From positions 558,001 to 622,000 of the forward strand of contig NZ_FMZM01000001.1 in assembly GCF_900101465.1 (NCBI RefSeq): 64,000 nucleotides of DNA, read 5' to 3'. The notes under the pieces are model-generated. The model ran no database searches. It saw only the letters and a program-made list of their open reading frames with translations, and was not told the origin of the DNA. Position numbers and translations under genes: made by a program. This document shows positions 1 to 7,666 of this stretch, one piece after another. Source of the stretch: Nocardioides lianchengensis (GTDB taxonomy: Bacteria > Actinomycetota > Actinomycetes > Propionibacteriales > Nocardioidaceae). Positions within the stretch are counted from its first letter, which is position 1, and each line of letters starts with the position of its first letter.

Positions 1-2
1 GC

Positions 3-872
3 AACGTCGTGACCGGCAACGGCTTCGCGGTCTACAACGCCAACGCCGACAACACCGCGGTGCGCACCGGTGGTGCGTTCACCATCTCGGCCAGCTACTT
101 CGGCCCGGCCGCGCCGGTCGCCGGCGGGCCGGCCGACCCGGACACCGGGGCGGAGGCGATCTCGGGCTCGAGCTCGGTGGTCACCACCGGCCGGGTGTCC
201 ACGGCCCCGGGCACGGTCCCGACGTCGTACGGCGTGGTCGCGGACGCGGCCCCGACGGCGACGCTCGTCGACCCGCTCGGTGGCGCGGAGGTGGACCTGG
301 GCGAGATCGTGGCCCCGCTGGTCCGGGCCTCCGACGACTTCGCGGTGGCCTCGGCCACGCTGCTGGTCGACGGGGAGCCGGTCGCGACGTCCGACAAGGC
401 GCCGTACCTCTTCAGCTGGACGGCGACGAAGGCCTACGCCGGCAAGGACGTCACGCTCACGACGGTCGTCACCGACTCGTCGGGCAACGAGACGACCTCG
501 GCGCCGCTGACCTTCTCGGTCTCGGACGAGCCGGTCGTCGAGCCGCCGACCCCGCCGACGCCGCCGACCACGCCGGTCAAGCCGACGGTCAAGGTCACCG
601 CGGTGAAGCGTGAGCCGAACAAGGGCACCGTGGTGCTGACCGTCCAGGTCAACACCGCCGGCACGGTGCGCCTGGCCGGTGGCCGGGTCGTCTCGACCAG
701 CGCGACGGCGACCAAGGCGGGCACGGTCAAGATCCGCGTGGCCGCCAAGGGCAAGTTCCGCAAGATCCTGGTCCGCAAGGGGCGCATCACGGCCCCGGTC
801 CGGATCACCGTCACCGCGAAGGGCGGCACCGCCGTCACGAAGCGGACGGTGACGCTCCGCAAGAAGCGGTAA
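3..872 (+). CDS. Secreted Ig-like domain protein, C-terminal part (5' end outside window)
   Basis: The frame is open to the left edge, so this is the C-terminal ~289 residues of a longer protein. An Ig-like beta-sandwich is visible around residues 85-175 (DDFAVASATLLVDGEPV, then VVTDSSGNETTS). A Pro/Thr linker (PPTPPTPPTTP) and a Lys/Arg-rich beta-strand tail ending RTVTLRKKR follow. There is no LPXTG or C-terminal membrane helix. Such tails end many actinobacterial secreted repeat proteins; the protein at 23858-29692 ends the same way. An extracellular or cell-wall role is inferred. A strong terminator follows. Confidence 0.75.
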   Translation, partial: NVVTGNGFAVYNANADNTAVRTGGAFTISASYFGPAAPVAGGPADPDTGAEAISGSSSVVTTGRVSTAPGTVPTSYGVVADAAPTATLVDPLGGAEVDLGEIVAPLVRASDDFAVASATLLVDGEPVATSDKAPYLFSWTATKAYAGKDVTLTTVVTDSSGNETTSAPLTFSVSDEPVVEPPTPPTPPTTPVKPTVKVTAVKREPNKGTVVLTVQVNTAGTVRLAGGRVVSTSATATKAGTVKIRVAAKGKFRKILVRKGRITAPVRITVTAKGGTAVTKRTVTLRKKR

Positions 873-891
873 GCGCCGCACGAGGCACGAC

Positions 892-927
892 GGAAGGGTC
901 CCCGGCAGTTCTGCCGGGGACCCTTCC
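892..927 (+). terminator. Rho-independent-type hairpin
   Basis: Perfect 17-bp inverted repeat (892-908 with 911-927) and a 2-nt gap, 20 nt after the stop of the preceding gene. There is no T-tract, which is usual in high-GC actinobacteria. Confidence 0.85.
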
Positions 928-990
928 CGTCTCCCGTCCCGATGGTTGAATGTGCCGACCGGCGTGGGTCGGGGGAGGGCGGGTGTCCGC

Positions 991-2526
991 GTGGCAGGTC
1001 GACGGACGTACTCCGCGCGATCCGTCGTCCGTCTCGTCACCGCCCTCGTCGTGCTCCTCAGCACCGTCGTCGGCGTCCTCCTGGTCGTGACCCTGGTCCA
1101 GGTCTCGCGGGCCCAGGCCGAGCTCGAGGAGGAGCTGAACCCGGCCCGGGTGGCGCTCGCGAAGGTGCTGGCCGGGTACGTCGACCAGGAGACCGCCCAG
1201 CGCGGCTACATCCTCACCGGCGACGACGACTTCCTCGCCCCCTACCTCGACGCGCCCAAGGAGATCGCCCGCAGCCTGAAGCTGCTGCGCGAGCAGGTCG
1301 CCGACGACGCCGAGCTGGAGGCTGCGGTCGAGGCGATGGTGACCGCCCACGCCGCGTGGCAGCGGACCGCCGCCGAGCCGGAGCTCGCGGCGGCGATGGC
1401 CGGCGACCGGCGCGAGGCGGCCCGGCTGGTCGCCAGCGGGAACGGCAAGGACCTCTTCGACCGGGTCCGGCAGCAGCAGGCGACGGCCGACGCCGAGGTC
1501 GCGGTCGCCCAGGAGGAGGCGACCCGGCGCGCCGACCGGCTGCTCGACCGGCTGAGCGTGCTGCTCGTCGTCACCGTGCTGTCCCTGCTGGCCACGACGC
1601 TGCTGGGCGCGGTCGGGTTCTCCCGCGCGGTGCTGGGCCCGCTGGCCGAGCTCGGTCGGCGCAGCCGCGAGGTCGCGCGGGGCGGCCTGGACCGCGCGGT
1701 CACGACCGCGGGCCCGCGCGAGGTGGCCACCCTGGCCGCCGACGTCGACACCATGCGGGTCCACCTGCTCGACGAGATCGACGAGACCCGCCGCGCCGGT
1801 GAGGCGCTGGCGCTGGCGGAGCCGGCGGTCGGCGCGCTGCAGCGCGCGCTCGACGCCCCTGCCGGCGCCCGGCCCGGTCTCGACGTGTCGGGCCGCATCG
1901 ACTCCGCCGAGGGCGTGCTGGCCGGTGACTTCCTCGACCTGGTCGACCTCGACGGCGGCCGGCTGGCGGTCGTCCTGGGCGACGTCTCCGGGCACGGCCC
2001 GGAGGCGGCCGTGGTCGGGCTGGTCCTGAAGGCGGCGCTGCACGGTGTCATCGGCCGGGTCCCGCCCGAGGAGCTGCTGCCCGCGGTCCGCGGGACCCTC
2101 GCCGACCGCTTCGAGTCCTTCGCGACCATCGCCGCCGTCATCGTCGACCCGCGCGCCGGCACCCTGTCGTGGGTCAACGCCGGGCATCCCCCTCCGCTGC
2201 TGGTCCCGTCGGTCGGGCTGACCCGCCCCCTCGACCCCACCGGCCCGCTGCTGAGCCCGGTCCTCGACGAGGCCACCTGGACGGTCGGCACGGTCCAGTT
2301 CTTCCCCGGCGACGCCCTGGTCCTGTTCTCCGACGGCGCGGTCGAGGCCCGCGACGCCCGGGGGCAGGAGCTCGGCACCCGCGGCGTCGATCGCGCGGTC
2401 CGGGCCGCGGCCGGCCAGCCCGCGGAGGTCGTCGTACGGCAGGTGCGGGCGGCGGTGCGCGACCACGCCCCGACCGTCCGCGACGACGTCACCGTGCTCG
2501 TCGTACGACGGGTCACCTCCAGCTGA
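991..2526 (+). CDS. Membrane CHASE3-HAMP-PP2C (SpoIIE-type) serine phosphatase
   Basis: Predicted membrane sensor phosphatase. Order: TM helix ~13-37, extracytoplasmic CHASE3-like helical region ~40-185 (YVDQETAQRGYILTGDDDF is typical), TM helix ~188-210, HAMP ~211-260, PP2C/SpoIIE domain ~295-511. Metal-binding Asp motifs are present (GDVSGHG, FSDGAVEAR, DDVTVLVV). Proteins of this type act on STAS anti-sigma antagonists, but no STAS or RsbW-like gene is adjacent. GTG 991 is preferred because GGGGGAGG lies at 971-978; TTG 946 would add 15 Gly/Arg-rich residues. Confidence 0.85.
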   Translation: MAGRRTYSARSVVRLVTALVVLLSTVVGVLLVVTLVQVSRAQAELEEELNPARVALAKVLAGYVDQETAQRGYILTGDDDFLAPYLDAPKEIARSLKLLREQVADDAELEAAVEAMVTAHAAWQRTAAEPELAAAMAGDRREAARLVASGNGKDLFDRVRQQQATADAEVAVAQEEATRRADRLLDRLSVLLVVTVLSLLATTLLGAVGFSRAVLGPLAELGRRSREVARGGLDRAVTTAGPREVATLAADVDTMRVHLLDEIDETRRAGEALALAEPAVGALQRALDAPAGARPGLDVSGRIDSAEGVLAGDFLDLVDLDGGRLAVVLGDVSGHGPEAAVVGLVLKAALHGVIGRVPPEELLPAVRGTLADRFESFATIAAVIVDPRAGTLSWVNAGHPPPLLVPSVGLTRPLDPTGPLLSPVLDEATWTVGTVQFFPGDALVLFSDGAVEARDARGQELGTRGVDRAVRAAAGQPAEVVVRQVRAAVRDHAPTVRDDVTVLVVRRVTSS

Positions 2527-2570
2527 TCGACCGCGGTGTCGGTGCCGGCCGCGCTGGGTAGGTTCGGCCC

Positions 2571-3164
2571 GTGCCACGCGGACGGATCAGGCTCGGGACC
2601 GGTGCGGTCGCTCTCGTCGGTGCGACGGTCCTCGGCCTCGCTGGATGCGGAGCCGACGACTCGAGCGGACCCCGCGATCCCGAGACGCCGGCGTCGGCTG
2701 AGAGCCCGACCGACGCCGCTACGGAGGTGGGGCCCCCGTGCGACGTGGTCACCGCTGAGGACCTGGCGACCTGGACCGGCGTCCCCCGCCGGGTCGCCGG
2801 CCCGGACGAGACCTCCGGCGAGGTCGAGTGCCGGACGATCGGCGACCCGGACGACGGGCACCTCGTCCGCTGGACCTTCGAGCCGTCCAGCGGCGACCAC
2901 GAGGAGGACGTCGCCGGCGCGACGACCAGTGCCGCCGAGCGGCAGGACGTCGAGGTCCCCGGTGGCGGGCCGGCCGTGGTGCTCACCGACGAGTCGCTGA
3001 AGGCGGTCACCGTCCTGTCCTGGACCGCGTCGGACGAGCTGCTCAGCGTGGAGGTCCTCGACTCCGGGACCGGAGCCCAGGACCTCACGACCGACCACCT
3101 GGCCGAGGTCGCCACCCGGATCACGGCGGCCTACGCCGCATCCGGTTCCGACGCAGGCCGCTAG
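2571..3164 (+). CDS. Putative lipoprotein, DUF3558-like
   Basis: 197 residues with a lipoprotein signal peptide ending LGLAGCGAD (lipobox Cys ~26), a Ser/Pro/Asp-rich spacer, then a domain starting PCDVVTAEDLATWTG. The CDVVT...DL pattern with a later Cys resembles DUF3558-type actinobacterial lipoproteins, whose function is unknown. The GTG start has TAGGTT at 2559-2564, 6 nt upstream, and no Shine-Dalgarno, so leaderless translation is likely. Confidence 0.7.
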   Translation: MPRGRIRLGTGAVALVGATVLGLAGCGADDSSGPRDPETPASAESPTDAATEVGPPCDVVTAEDLATWTGVPRRVAGPDETSGEVECRTIGDPDDGHLVRWTFEPSSGDHEEDVAGATTSAAERQDVEVPGGGPAVVLTDESLKAVTVLSWTASDELLSVEVLDSGTGAQDLTTDHLAEVATRITAAYAASGSDAGR

Positions 3165-3281
3165 CCCGCCCGGTCAGGACGTTCTTTACGTTCTCCACAG
3201 ATTGACCGCGTACCCCCTGGGGTAGACCGCTGTCACCTACCTTCATGGCAGGACTCCGTTCTCGGTTGTCAAGGAGCCGTC

Positions 3282-3480
3282 ATGGCGATGACCCACGCCA
3301 CCTCGCACGCCCACGGAGTGGTGGTCGACCAGCTCGACCAGCACGTCCGGGAGCTGGTGCGCCGCGAGGGCGTCGACCCCCAGCGCGATGCCGCCGTCGT
3401 ACGACGCATCGCCGAGACGGTCGTGCGCGACCACGACGAGCGCAGCCTGCGGTCATCCAGGAGAACCTTCCTCCTCGATG
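3282..3480 (+). pseudogene. cpaF: cpaF/tadA remnant 1 (N-terminus of Tad secretion ATPase)
   Basis: Good start (AAGGAG at 3271-3276, ATG 3282) followed by ~55 residues typical of a CpaF/TadA N-terminus (QLDQHVRELVRREGVD, RRIAETVVRDHDERS). Homology then stops near 3455-3480 and the frame runs into unrelated island sequence. The Walker A and Walker B pieces of the same gene lie 8-10 kb downstream (11637-11756, 13293-13502). Roughly 130 central codons are missing between remnants 1 and 2. CpaF powers Tad/Flp pilus assembly; this copy cannot be functional. Confidence 0.75.
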
Positions 3481-3487
3481 ACCCATC

Positions 3488-4240
3488 TCAGAAGAGCCGA
3501 TCGAGTAGCGCGTTCAGAGCGAATCCGAGGACGAGTGCGACAGGGCCGACTGTGAAGGTGACCTTCCAGTCACGTCGGTTGTCTGCGCGTCTGAGGTCGA
3601 CCTCGCGCCGGGATACCCGTTCCACCTTGTGCGAGTGCAACAACCAATTGCCCCACCCGCCCATCGGAGGCTGGGGTCGCTCGCGCCAAAGGGTCCGAGC
3701 CGCCAGCACGATCAGACCTGACCCCGCGACGGCCAGCCCCAAGTGGGGCGGGTCGATCGTCAAGTACCAGACCCAGGCTCCAACCATTACGGCAGCTGCC
3801 AAGACCGGCCACAGGCTCAGCAGATGCCGGAACCAGCGGGACTGCAACGTCCTTCGGGGCGGGCAGGCGTTCAGAAGCTCAGCCACGCGGCGCGCCGCTT
3901 CCTGGCCGGTGTCTCCCGAGAAGTTGATGCGGCACAGCGTGAGCTGCACGAGTATCGAGGGCGTTCCCATCATGGTCGTCGGGGACTCGTACTGAATCTC
4001 GAGCCGAGACAGGTCGAGGGGACTCGCATCGTCGAGATCGGCTGGCTCGATGACGCGGAACCTAGACCCGTCAGAGCCGTCGACACCAGCAGTGAGCCGA
4101 AGCGATGGGTCAACCTGCAAACAGACTGCATAGATCTCGCGAACGGTGTCCAGGTCAACGACCGCGGGAGTCGTCACAATCGAGAAGACGTCTGCGTCGA
4201 GGATGACCCCGCGCCGACGGAACGGCGTCGCTTCTAGCAC
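3488..4240 (-). CDS. Hypothetical membrane protein
   Basis: 250 residues, GTG start. A soluble N-terminal ~130 residues (DLDTVREIYAVCLQVDP, LSRLEIQYESPTTMMGTPS) is followed by a TM pair at ~135-180 and a C-terminal TM at ~225-247, with a basic segment between them (KVERVSRREVDLRRADNRRDW). No known family recognised. It is the first island gene next to the cpaF break and its 3' end lies almost on the junction. Confidence 0.6.
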   Translation of the reverse strand: MLEATPFRRRGVILDADVFSIVTTPAVVDLDTVREIYAVCLQVDPSLRLTAGVDGSDGSRFRVIEPADLDDASPLDLSRLEIQYESPTTMMGTPSILVQLTLCRINFSGDTGQEAARRVAELLNACPPRRTLQSRWFRHLLSLWPVLAAAVMVGAWVWYLTIDPPHLGLAVAGSGLIVLAARTLWRERPQPPMGGWGNWLLHSHKVERVSRREVDLRRADNRRDWKVTFTVGPVALVLGFALNALLDRLF

Positions 4241-4351
4241 CGGGGCACGCTAGCGGAATGAAGCCGACTCGGCCTGCAGCCTGTGATCCACGTGCTCGGC
4301 CACCGAGGCGGTCTTCGCCTCAGGCGGCAACACCAGCACGCCAGAGCGGCG

Positions 4352-4387
4352 AAGCGCCCCGCTCTCCAACTGGAAGGCGGGGCGCTT
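4352..4387 (-). terminator. Hairpin after the small basic ORF
   Basis: Perfect 11-bp stem (4352-4362 with 4377-4387), 14-nt loop, 25 nt beyond the stop of the gene ending at 4413. Confidence 0.75.
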
Positions 4388-4412
4388 TCGGCGTTTCTGG
4401 AAACCAGACCAA

Positions 4413-4571
4413 CTACTTGGCCTTCTTGGCGCGCCGGCGACGGCGCTGTACGGCGGGAGCCTCCTCGCGGACGGCCTTGGCGGCGTCAGCCCAGATGTCT
4501 CGGACAGCAGCGGGCGAGGCCAAGTCCTTGACCTCCCGAACTCGCGGGTTCCTGAGTGCGATCTTGGTCAT
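4413..4571 (-). CDS. Small basic protein, 52 aa
   Basis: Start set at ATG 4571 because GGAGGT lies just upstream; the longer frame to 4643 lacks such support. The sequence is MTKIALRNPRVREVKDLAS, then a short helix and a basic tail QRRRRRAKKAK. Function unknown; the tail could bind nucleic acid. Clear ribosome site and terminator support a real gene. Confidence 0.6.
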   Translation of the reverse strand: MTKIALRNPRVREVKDLASPAAVRDIWADAAKAVREEAPAVQRRRRRAKKAK

Positions 4572-4639
4572 CGTGCTACCTCCGTCGTCCTGAATCGCCA
4601 TGTTAGCCAGATGCTTGCACCGACCGCCGACACTCCACG

Positions 4640-5434
4640 TCACTTCGTGTCGGCGATGGCGAACGCGATCGCGAGGAGGTCGGCCACCACGCAGACGATC
4701 TGCATGTCGGTGTCGACTAGATCAAGCGCGTTGGGTGCATCCACGGTGACCATGCCGTAACCGGTGGAACCGGAGTTGATCGCAGCTGAGATGTAGGTCT
4801 CGTACCCGTTGCCCGTGCCCTTGTAGGCGTCCGACGACGCCTGGCTGATGTCCGGCTCGAAGTGGCTCTTCCCTTCCTCGACCATCTCGCAGGCCAGCCG
4901 ACCGCGCTCTGTGGTCTTGACGAAGGGGTTCGGCGTGTTTCCTCGCCCGTGGTAGGCGAGCTTGGACATGCCTGCGCTGTCCAACTGGTAGACCACTGCT
5001 CGCACGCGATCCACGTCTTTCAGCAGGAGCGTCAGGGCGCTGACCGCCTGCTGGGCGACCGCTTCAAGCGCACGTTCACGCTCCTTGGGCGTCTTGCTCG
5101 GAAGGTCCGCGATCAGCTCGGCCATCGGCTGCAGCGCGTCCTTCATGGCGATCCGGAGCCGCTGTGCTTCCAGTGCAGCCGTGTCGAAGGCAGCGCGGGT
5201 GCCGACCTCGCGCAGAACCTGGATTAGACCGCCGAGAAGAGCAACGAGAGCGCCGACGATGACCCAGGCCCAGTCTGATCTGCTGTTTAGGTCCTGGCCG
5301 ACAGTGACGAGCAACGTGCCAACGACGGCAAGCACGACCGTCGCCGTGGGCGCCAGCCATCTCGAGTCGGCGATCCGTACGACGACTGCGCTCCAGACGC
5401 CGGGACTAGGTGAGGCGTTTGACACGCGCCGCAC
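4640..5434 (-). CDS. Two-TM protein with C-terminal GAF-like domain
   Basis: About 264 residues from GTG 5434 (GTG 5425 also possible; no clear ribosome site). Two hydrophobic helices near residues 30-80 (LAPTATVVLAVVGTLLVTVG and WAWVIVGALVALLGGLIQVL) are followed by a helical linker (~85-145) and a GAF-like domain (~150-264: VYQLDSAGMSKLAYHG, YGMVTVDAPNALDLVDTD, VCVVADLLAIAFAIAD). GAF domains bind small ligands. Architecture suggests a membrane sensor, possibly defence-related given the island; this is inference. Confidence 0.55.
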   Translation of the reverse strand: MRRVSNASPSPGVWSAVVVRIADSRWLAPTATVVLAVVGTLLVTVGQDLNSRSDWAWVIVGALVALLGGLIQVLREVGTRAAFDTAALEAQRLRIAMKDALQPMAELIADLPSKTPKERERALEAVAQQAVSALTLLLKDVDRVRAVVYQLDSAGMSKLAYHGRGNTPNPFVKTTERGRLACEMVEEGKSHFEPDISQASSDAYKGTGNGYETYISAAINSGSTGYGMVTVDAPNALDLVDTDMQIVCVVADLLAIAFAIADTK

Positions 5435-5509
5435 CCTAGCGCTCTGTTCGCCCGTATCGGGGCGCCCTCGTCGTACCCGACTCCGGAGATGATCGAATGT
5501 TTGTTCGGC

Positions 5510-5515
5510 TATGCT
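5510..5515 (+). promoter_or_regulatory. -10 hexamer TATGCT for leaderless small ORF
   Basis: TATGCT lies 6 nt before GTG 5522 (ATG 5528 also in frame), with no Shine-Dalgarno. Confidence 0.45.
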
Positions 5516-5521
5516 GTTGTG

Positions 5522-5680
5522 GTGATCATGCGTGCGACGGCCAGGCCCATCGACGACCCGAACGAGCCTGGCACGGTCTACGACATCGAACGTCCCGACT
5601 ACGACGCTTGCATGGCGGTCGTCCGGACCGAAGTCCCCACCGGCCACCGACTCCTCAGCATCCAGGTCGACCGGGACTGA
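5522..5680 (+). CDS. Small hypothetical protein, 52 aa
   Basis: Start GTG 5522 or ATG 5528, chosen from the -10 hexamer; the frame also opens at 5489. Core: RATARPIDDPNEPGTVYDIE, ending TGHRLLSIQVDRD. No family recognised. It stops 2 nt before the next ORF, so the two are probably co-transcribed, divergent from the 2TM-GAF gene. Confidence 0.45.
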   Translation: MIMRATARPIDDPNEPGTVYDIERPDYDACMAVVRTEVPTGHRLLSIQVDRD

Positions 5681-5682
5681 TC

Positions 5683-6021
5683 ATGCCTCGGCATCACCTG
5701 AACCAGGACCGCATCACCGTGGCGCGCCTCGACGGCACTGCCACCCGTCACGTGCACGCGAAGTCCCCGGTCGATGTCGCCGTGGCCGAGCTGGTCGAGA
5801 TCGCCACCGACCGGGTCAAGGGACGTGCGCCGGTCCTGCGCGTCGACCTGCTCTCGGAGACCGCCGGCGCGATGCTCGGCGCCTGGCAGGCCGACCCGGT
5901 CAAGGCCTGGGCTGGTGAGGCGGCCTCGCGACTTCTCGTCGCTGCGGGCGGTACAGATGAAGAGGTCGGCAGAGCAGCAGCGGCTGAGGTCGTCCGACGG
6001 ATGAGCAGGTCTCAGCACTAG
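5683..6021 (+). CDS. Hypothetical protein, 112 aa
   Basis: ATG 5683 directly after the upstream stop. Soluble and helical; contains VDVAVAELVEIATDRVKG and ends AEVVRRMSRSQH. No known domain recognised. Likely second gene of a two-gene unit with the preceding small ORF. Confidence 0.5.
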   Translation: MPRHHLNQDRITVARLDGTATRHVHAKSPVDVAVAELVEIATDRVKGRAPVLRVDLLSETAGAMLGAWQADPVKAWAGEAASRLLVAAGGTDEEVGRAAAAEVVRRMSRSQH

Positions 6022-6058
6022 CCCGTGTGGTCGTCGCCAACCTGGGCATGATCGCGCC

Positions 6059-6640
6059 GTGAGCGACGACTCTGACTGGCTGACGTGGCCGCAGGCGGCC
6101 GAGCTCGTCGGCTGTCCGGTCACGACGATCGAGACCTACGTCCGCGGCGGTCGCCTCGTCCGCCGGTCCGGTCAGGGGCGCCACGACGGCAGTCTGCAGC
6201 GCAAGTCCGTCGAGGAGTTCGCCGTCTGGTGGCGCGAGAAGACGGAGGGGCTGGAGCGGCGCCGCCAGGGGCGCGAAAAGCGCCGGATCCGTCCACCTGA
6301 ATCCGAGGGGTGGATCCAAGCGACCGAGGCGGCCGAGAGGCTTGGGTGCGCGCACTCGGATCACGTCGTCTACCTGGCACGCCAGGGACGGTTTGAGGCG
6401 CGCAAGGTCGGCGTTCGCTGGTGGGTCCGCGAGAACGAAGTCCAGGCTTACGCGGCCGAGCGGGACCAGTGGGTGTCCTGGCTGAAGGCCGCCGAGATCG
6501 TCGGCTGCTCGCACGAGACCATCAGGCGGGCCGTCGCGGCCGGCAAGATCGAGAGGCGCGACGTGCACCGCACGCGGGCGTCGCTGTCATTGGAGTCGGT
6601 TCTTGGGTTCAAGGGCCAGTTCGGCTCCCGGCGTAAGTAG
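6059..6640 (+). CDS. Triple helix-turn-helix DNA-binding protein
   Basis: 193 residues made of three consecutive HTH_17/excisionase-like modules: ~8-60 (WLTWPQAAELVGCPVTTIET), ~85-135 (WIQATEAAERLGC, then WWVRENEVQAYA) and ~138-190 (WVSWLKAAEIVGCSHETIRR). Each has the W..-AAE-LGC-helix-wing layout of single-domain excisionases. Three tandem copies suggest binding to an extended or repeated DNA site. It could be an island regulator or a recombination directionality factor; function not proven. Confidence 0.7.
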   Translation: MSDDSDWLTWPQAAELVGCPVTTIETYVRGGRLVRRSGQGRHDGSLQRKSVEEFAVWWREKTEGLERRRQGREKRRIRPPESEGWIQATEAAERLGCAHSDHVVYLARQGRFEARKVGVRWWVRENEVQAYAAERDQWVSWLKAAEIVGCSHETIRRAVAAGKIERRDVHRTRASLSLESVLGFKGQFGSRRK

Positions 6641-6685
6641 GTGGTCGTTGTGCGCCGAACTCCGGGAACTGGCGGTCCGGGGTCC

Positions 6686-6691
6686 TATGCT
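6686..6691 (+). promoter_or_regulatory. -10 hexamer TATGCT of the putative toxin gene
   Basis: TATGCT, 7-nt spacer, ATG 6699; no Shine-Dalgarno. It sets the start at 6699 rather than 6603 or 6687. Confidence 0.5.
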
Positions 6692-6698
6692 CGCCGTC

Positions 6699-7169
6699 AT
6701 GCCATCAGGGCGGGTACGCATCGCGCAGCCGCCCGGGTCTAGGTCCTGCGGTGGGGGTGGATCCTCCGAGTGGATCTACGCTCGGGGGGATAGTGGTGCT
6801 GCACCGTTCATCAATGACCTGGAGTTCTTGAAGGGGCGGTTCCCCTCCGATCAGTCGCGGGCGGTCTTCCTGGAGACGATGCGGGAGAGGATGCGTCTTG
6901 CTGCCGGCGCCGCTCTGCCCTGGGACCTCGTGGTCCTGATGCAAGTGGCCCCGGACGTCCTCGAACTGAAGTTGCCGGACTGGCACTACTCAGGCGGCAT
7001 GATGCACACCAGGCTCTACTTCACAGAGCCGCACGACCTTCCGGGCCACCTTGTCGCGCTCAGGCTCAGGACGAAGCGTCCGGGGCCGATAGGGCTTGAA
7101 GAGCAGGACGTCGCGGCGCGCGAGGCTAGCGATCTACTGCTCGAATTTCGAGAAAGAAGCTTCGCCTAA
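6699..7169 (+). CDS. Putative HigB/RelE-type toxin of a TAC module
   Basis: 156 residues. The C-terminal half has the RelE/HigB strand pattern: PDVLELKLPDWHYSGG, then HTRLYFTE, then HLVALRLRTKRPG, then a terminal helix. This follows the usual 'ELR...yRvlYf...ivll..f.KK' order. The first ~25 residues are Gly/Ser-rich. It precedes an XRE protein and a SecB-like protein, the order of tripartite toxin-antitoxin-chaperone systems such as M. tuberculosis HigB1-HigA1-Rv1957. If correct it would be an mRNA endonuclease. Residue-level catalysis cannot be assigned by eye. Confidence 0.5.
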   Translation: MPSGRVRIAQPPGSRSCGGGGSSEWIYARGDSGAAPFINDLEFLKGRFPSDQSRAVFLETMRERMRLAAGAALPWDLVVLMQVAPDVLELKLPDWHYSGGMMHTRLYFTEPHDLPGHLVALRLRTKRPGPIGLEEQDVAAREASDLLLEFRERSFA

Positions 7170-7185
7170 GGATGCGCCGGGTACC

Positions 7186-7215
7186 TTGTGCGTCATGACG
7201 TTGGAGTCATACCCT
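7186..7215 (+). promoter_or_regulatory. Promoter with embedded palindrome, antitoxin-chaperone genes
   Basis: TTGTGC (7186-7191), 18-nt spacer, TACCCT (7210-7215). The perfect palindrome CGTCATGACG (7191-7200) begins at the last base of the -35, where an autoregulating XRE antitoxin would bind. Operator role is inferred. Confidence 0.5.
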
Positions 7216-7243
7216 GCGGGTGTGAGTGACAAGAGGGAGTGAC

Positions 7244-7663
7244 ATGAATCTCGACGAACTCCTTGGGATTGAGCAGACCGACTCGAACACGCGGCGCGCT
7301 CGCGCGCTGGTCGAGGCCGATCGTCGGTTGCTTGACGAGCTGGTTGAGCGCCGCAAAGAACTTGGGCTGACTCAGACCGAGGTCGCCCGCCGCATGGACA
7401 TCTCGCAGAGTGCCGTCGCGCGCATTGAGTCCGGCGCCCGCGACCTGCATCAGTCGACAGTCCGTCGCTACGCGATGGCGGTCGACGCGATGCTTGAGCA
7501 TCGCGTGATCGCAGATGACCCCGCGCGCGAGCGGTCCGCGCGAATCATCGGCGAGCTAAACGATCAGATGCAGAAGTCGCTGCACGGTCGGTGGGACGAC
7601 GTCGTCGTCGGCCGCTCGGTTGGCGGCTCATGGTCAGCCACGAAGCGGCCGGCGCGAACCTAG
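7244..7663 (+). CDS. XRE-family HTH protein, HigA-like antitoxin of a TAC module
   Basis: 139 residues; ATG 7244 with GAGGGAG at 7233-7239. HTH_3/XRE domain at ~37-90 (LTQTEVARRMDISQSAVARI, ESGARDLHQSTVRRYA). The C-terminal ~45 residues beyond the HTH end in a hydrophobic/Trp-containing stretch, the position of the chaperone-addiction segment in TAC antitoxins. Its stop is 3 nt from the next start, so the two genes are coupled. Likely autorepressor through the palindrome at 7191-7200. Confidence 0.7.
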   Translation: MNLDELLGIEQTDSNTRRARALVEADRRLLDELVERRKELGLTQTEVARRMDISQSAVARIESGARDLHQSTVRRYAMAVDAMLEHRVIADDPARERSARIIGELNDQMQKSLHGRWDDVVVGRSVGGSWSATKRPART

Positions 7664-7666
7664 TTC

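Noticed and set aside
3450-3500. tRNA gene or tRNA fragment as the island attachment site
   Set aside because: No cloverleaf-forming sequence or 3'-tRNA match seen at either edge; the edges are cpaF and tadE sequence.
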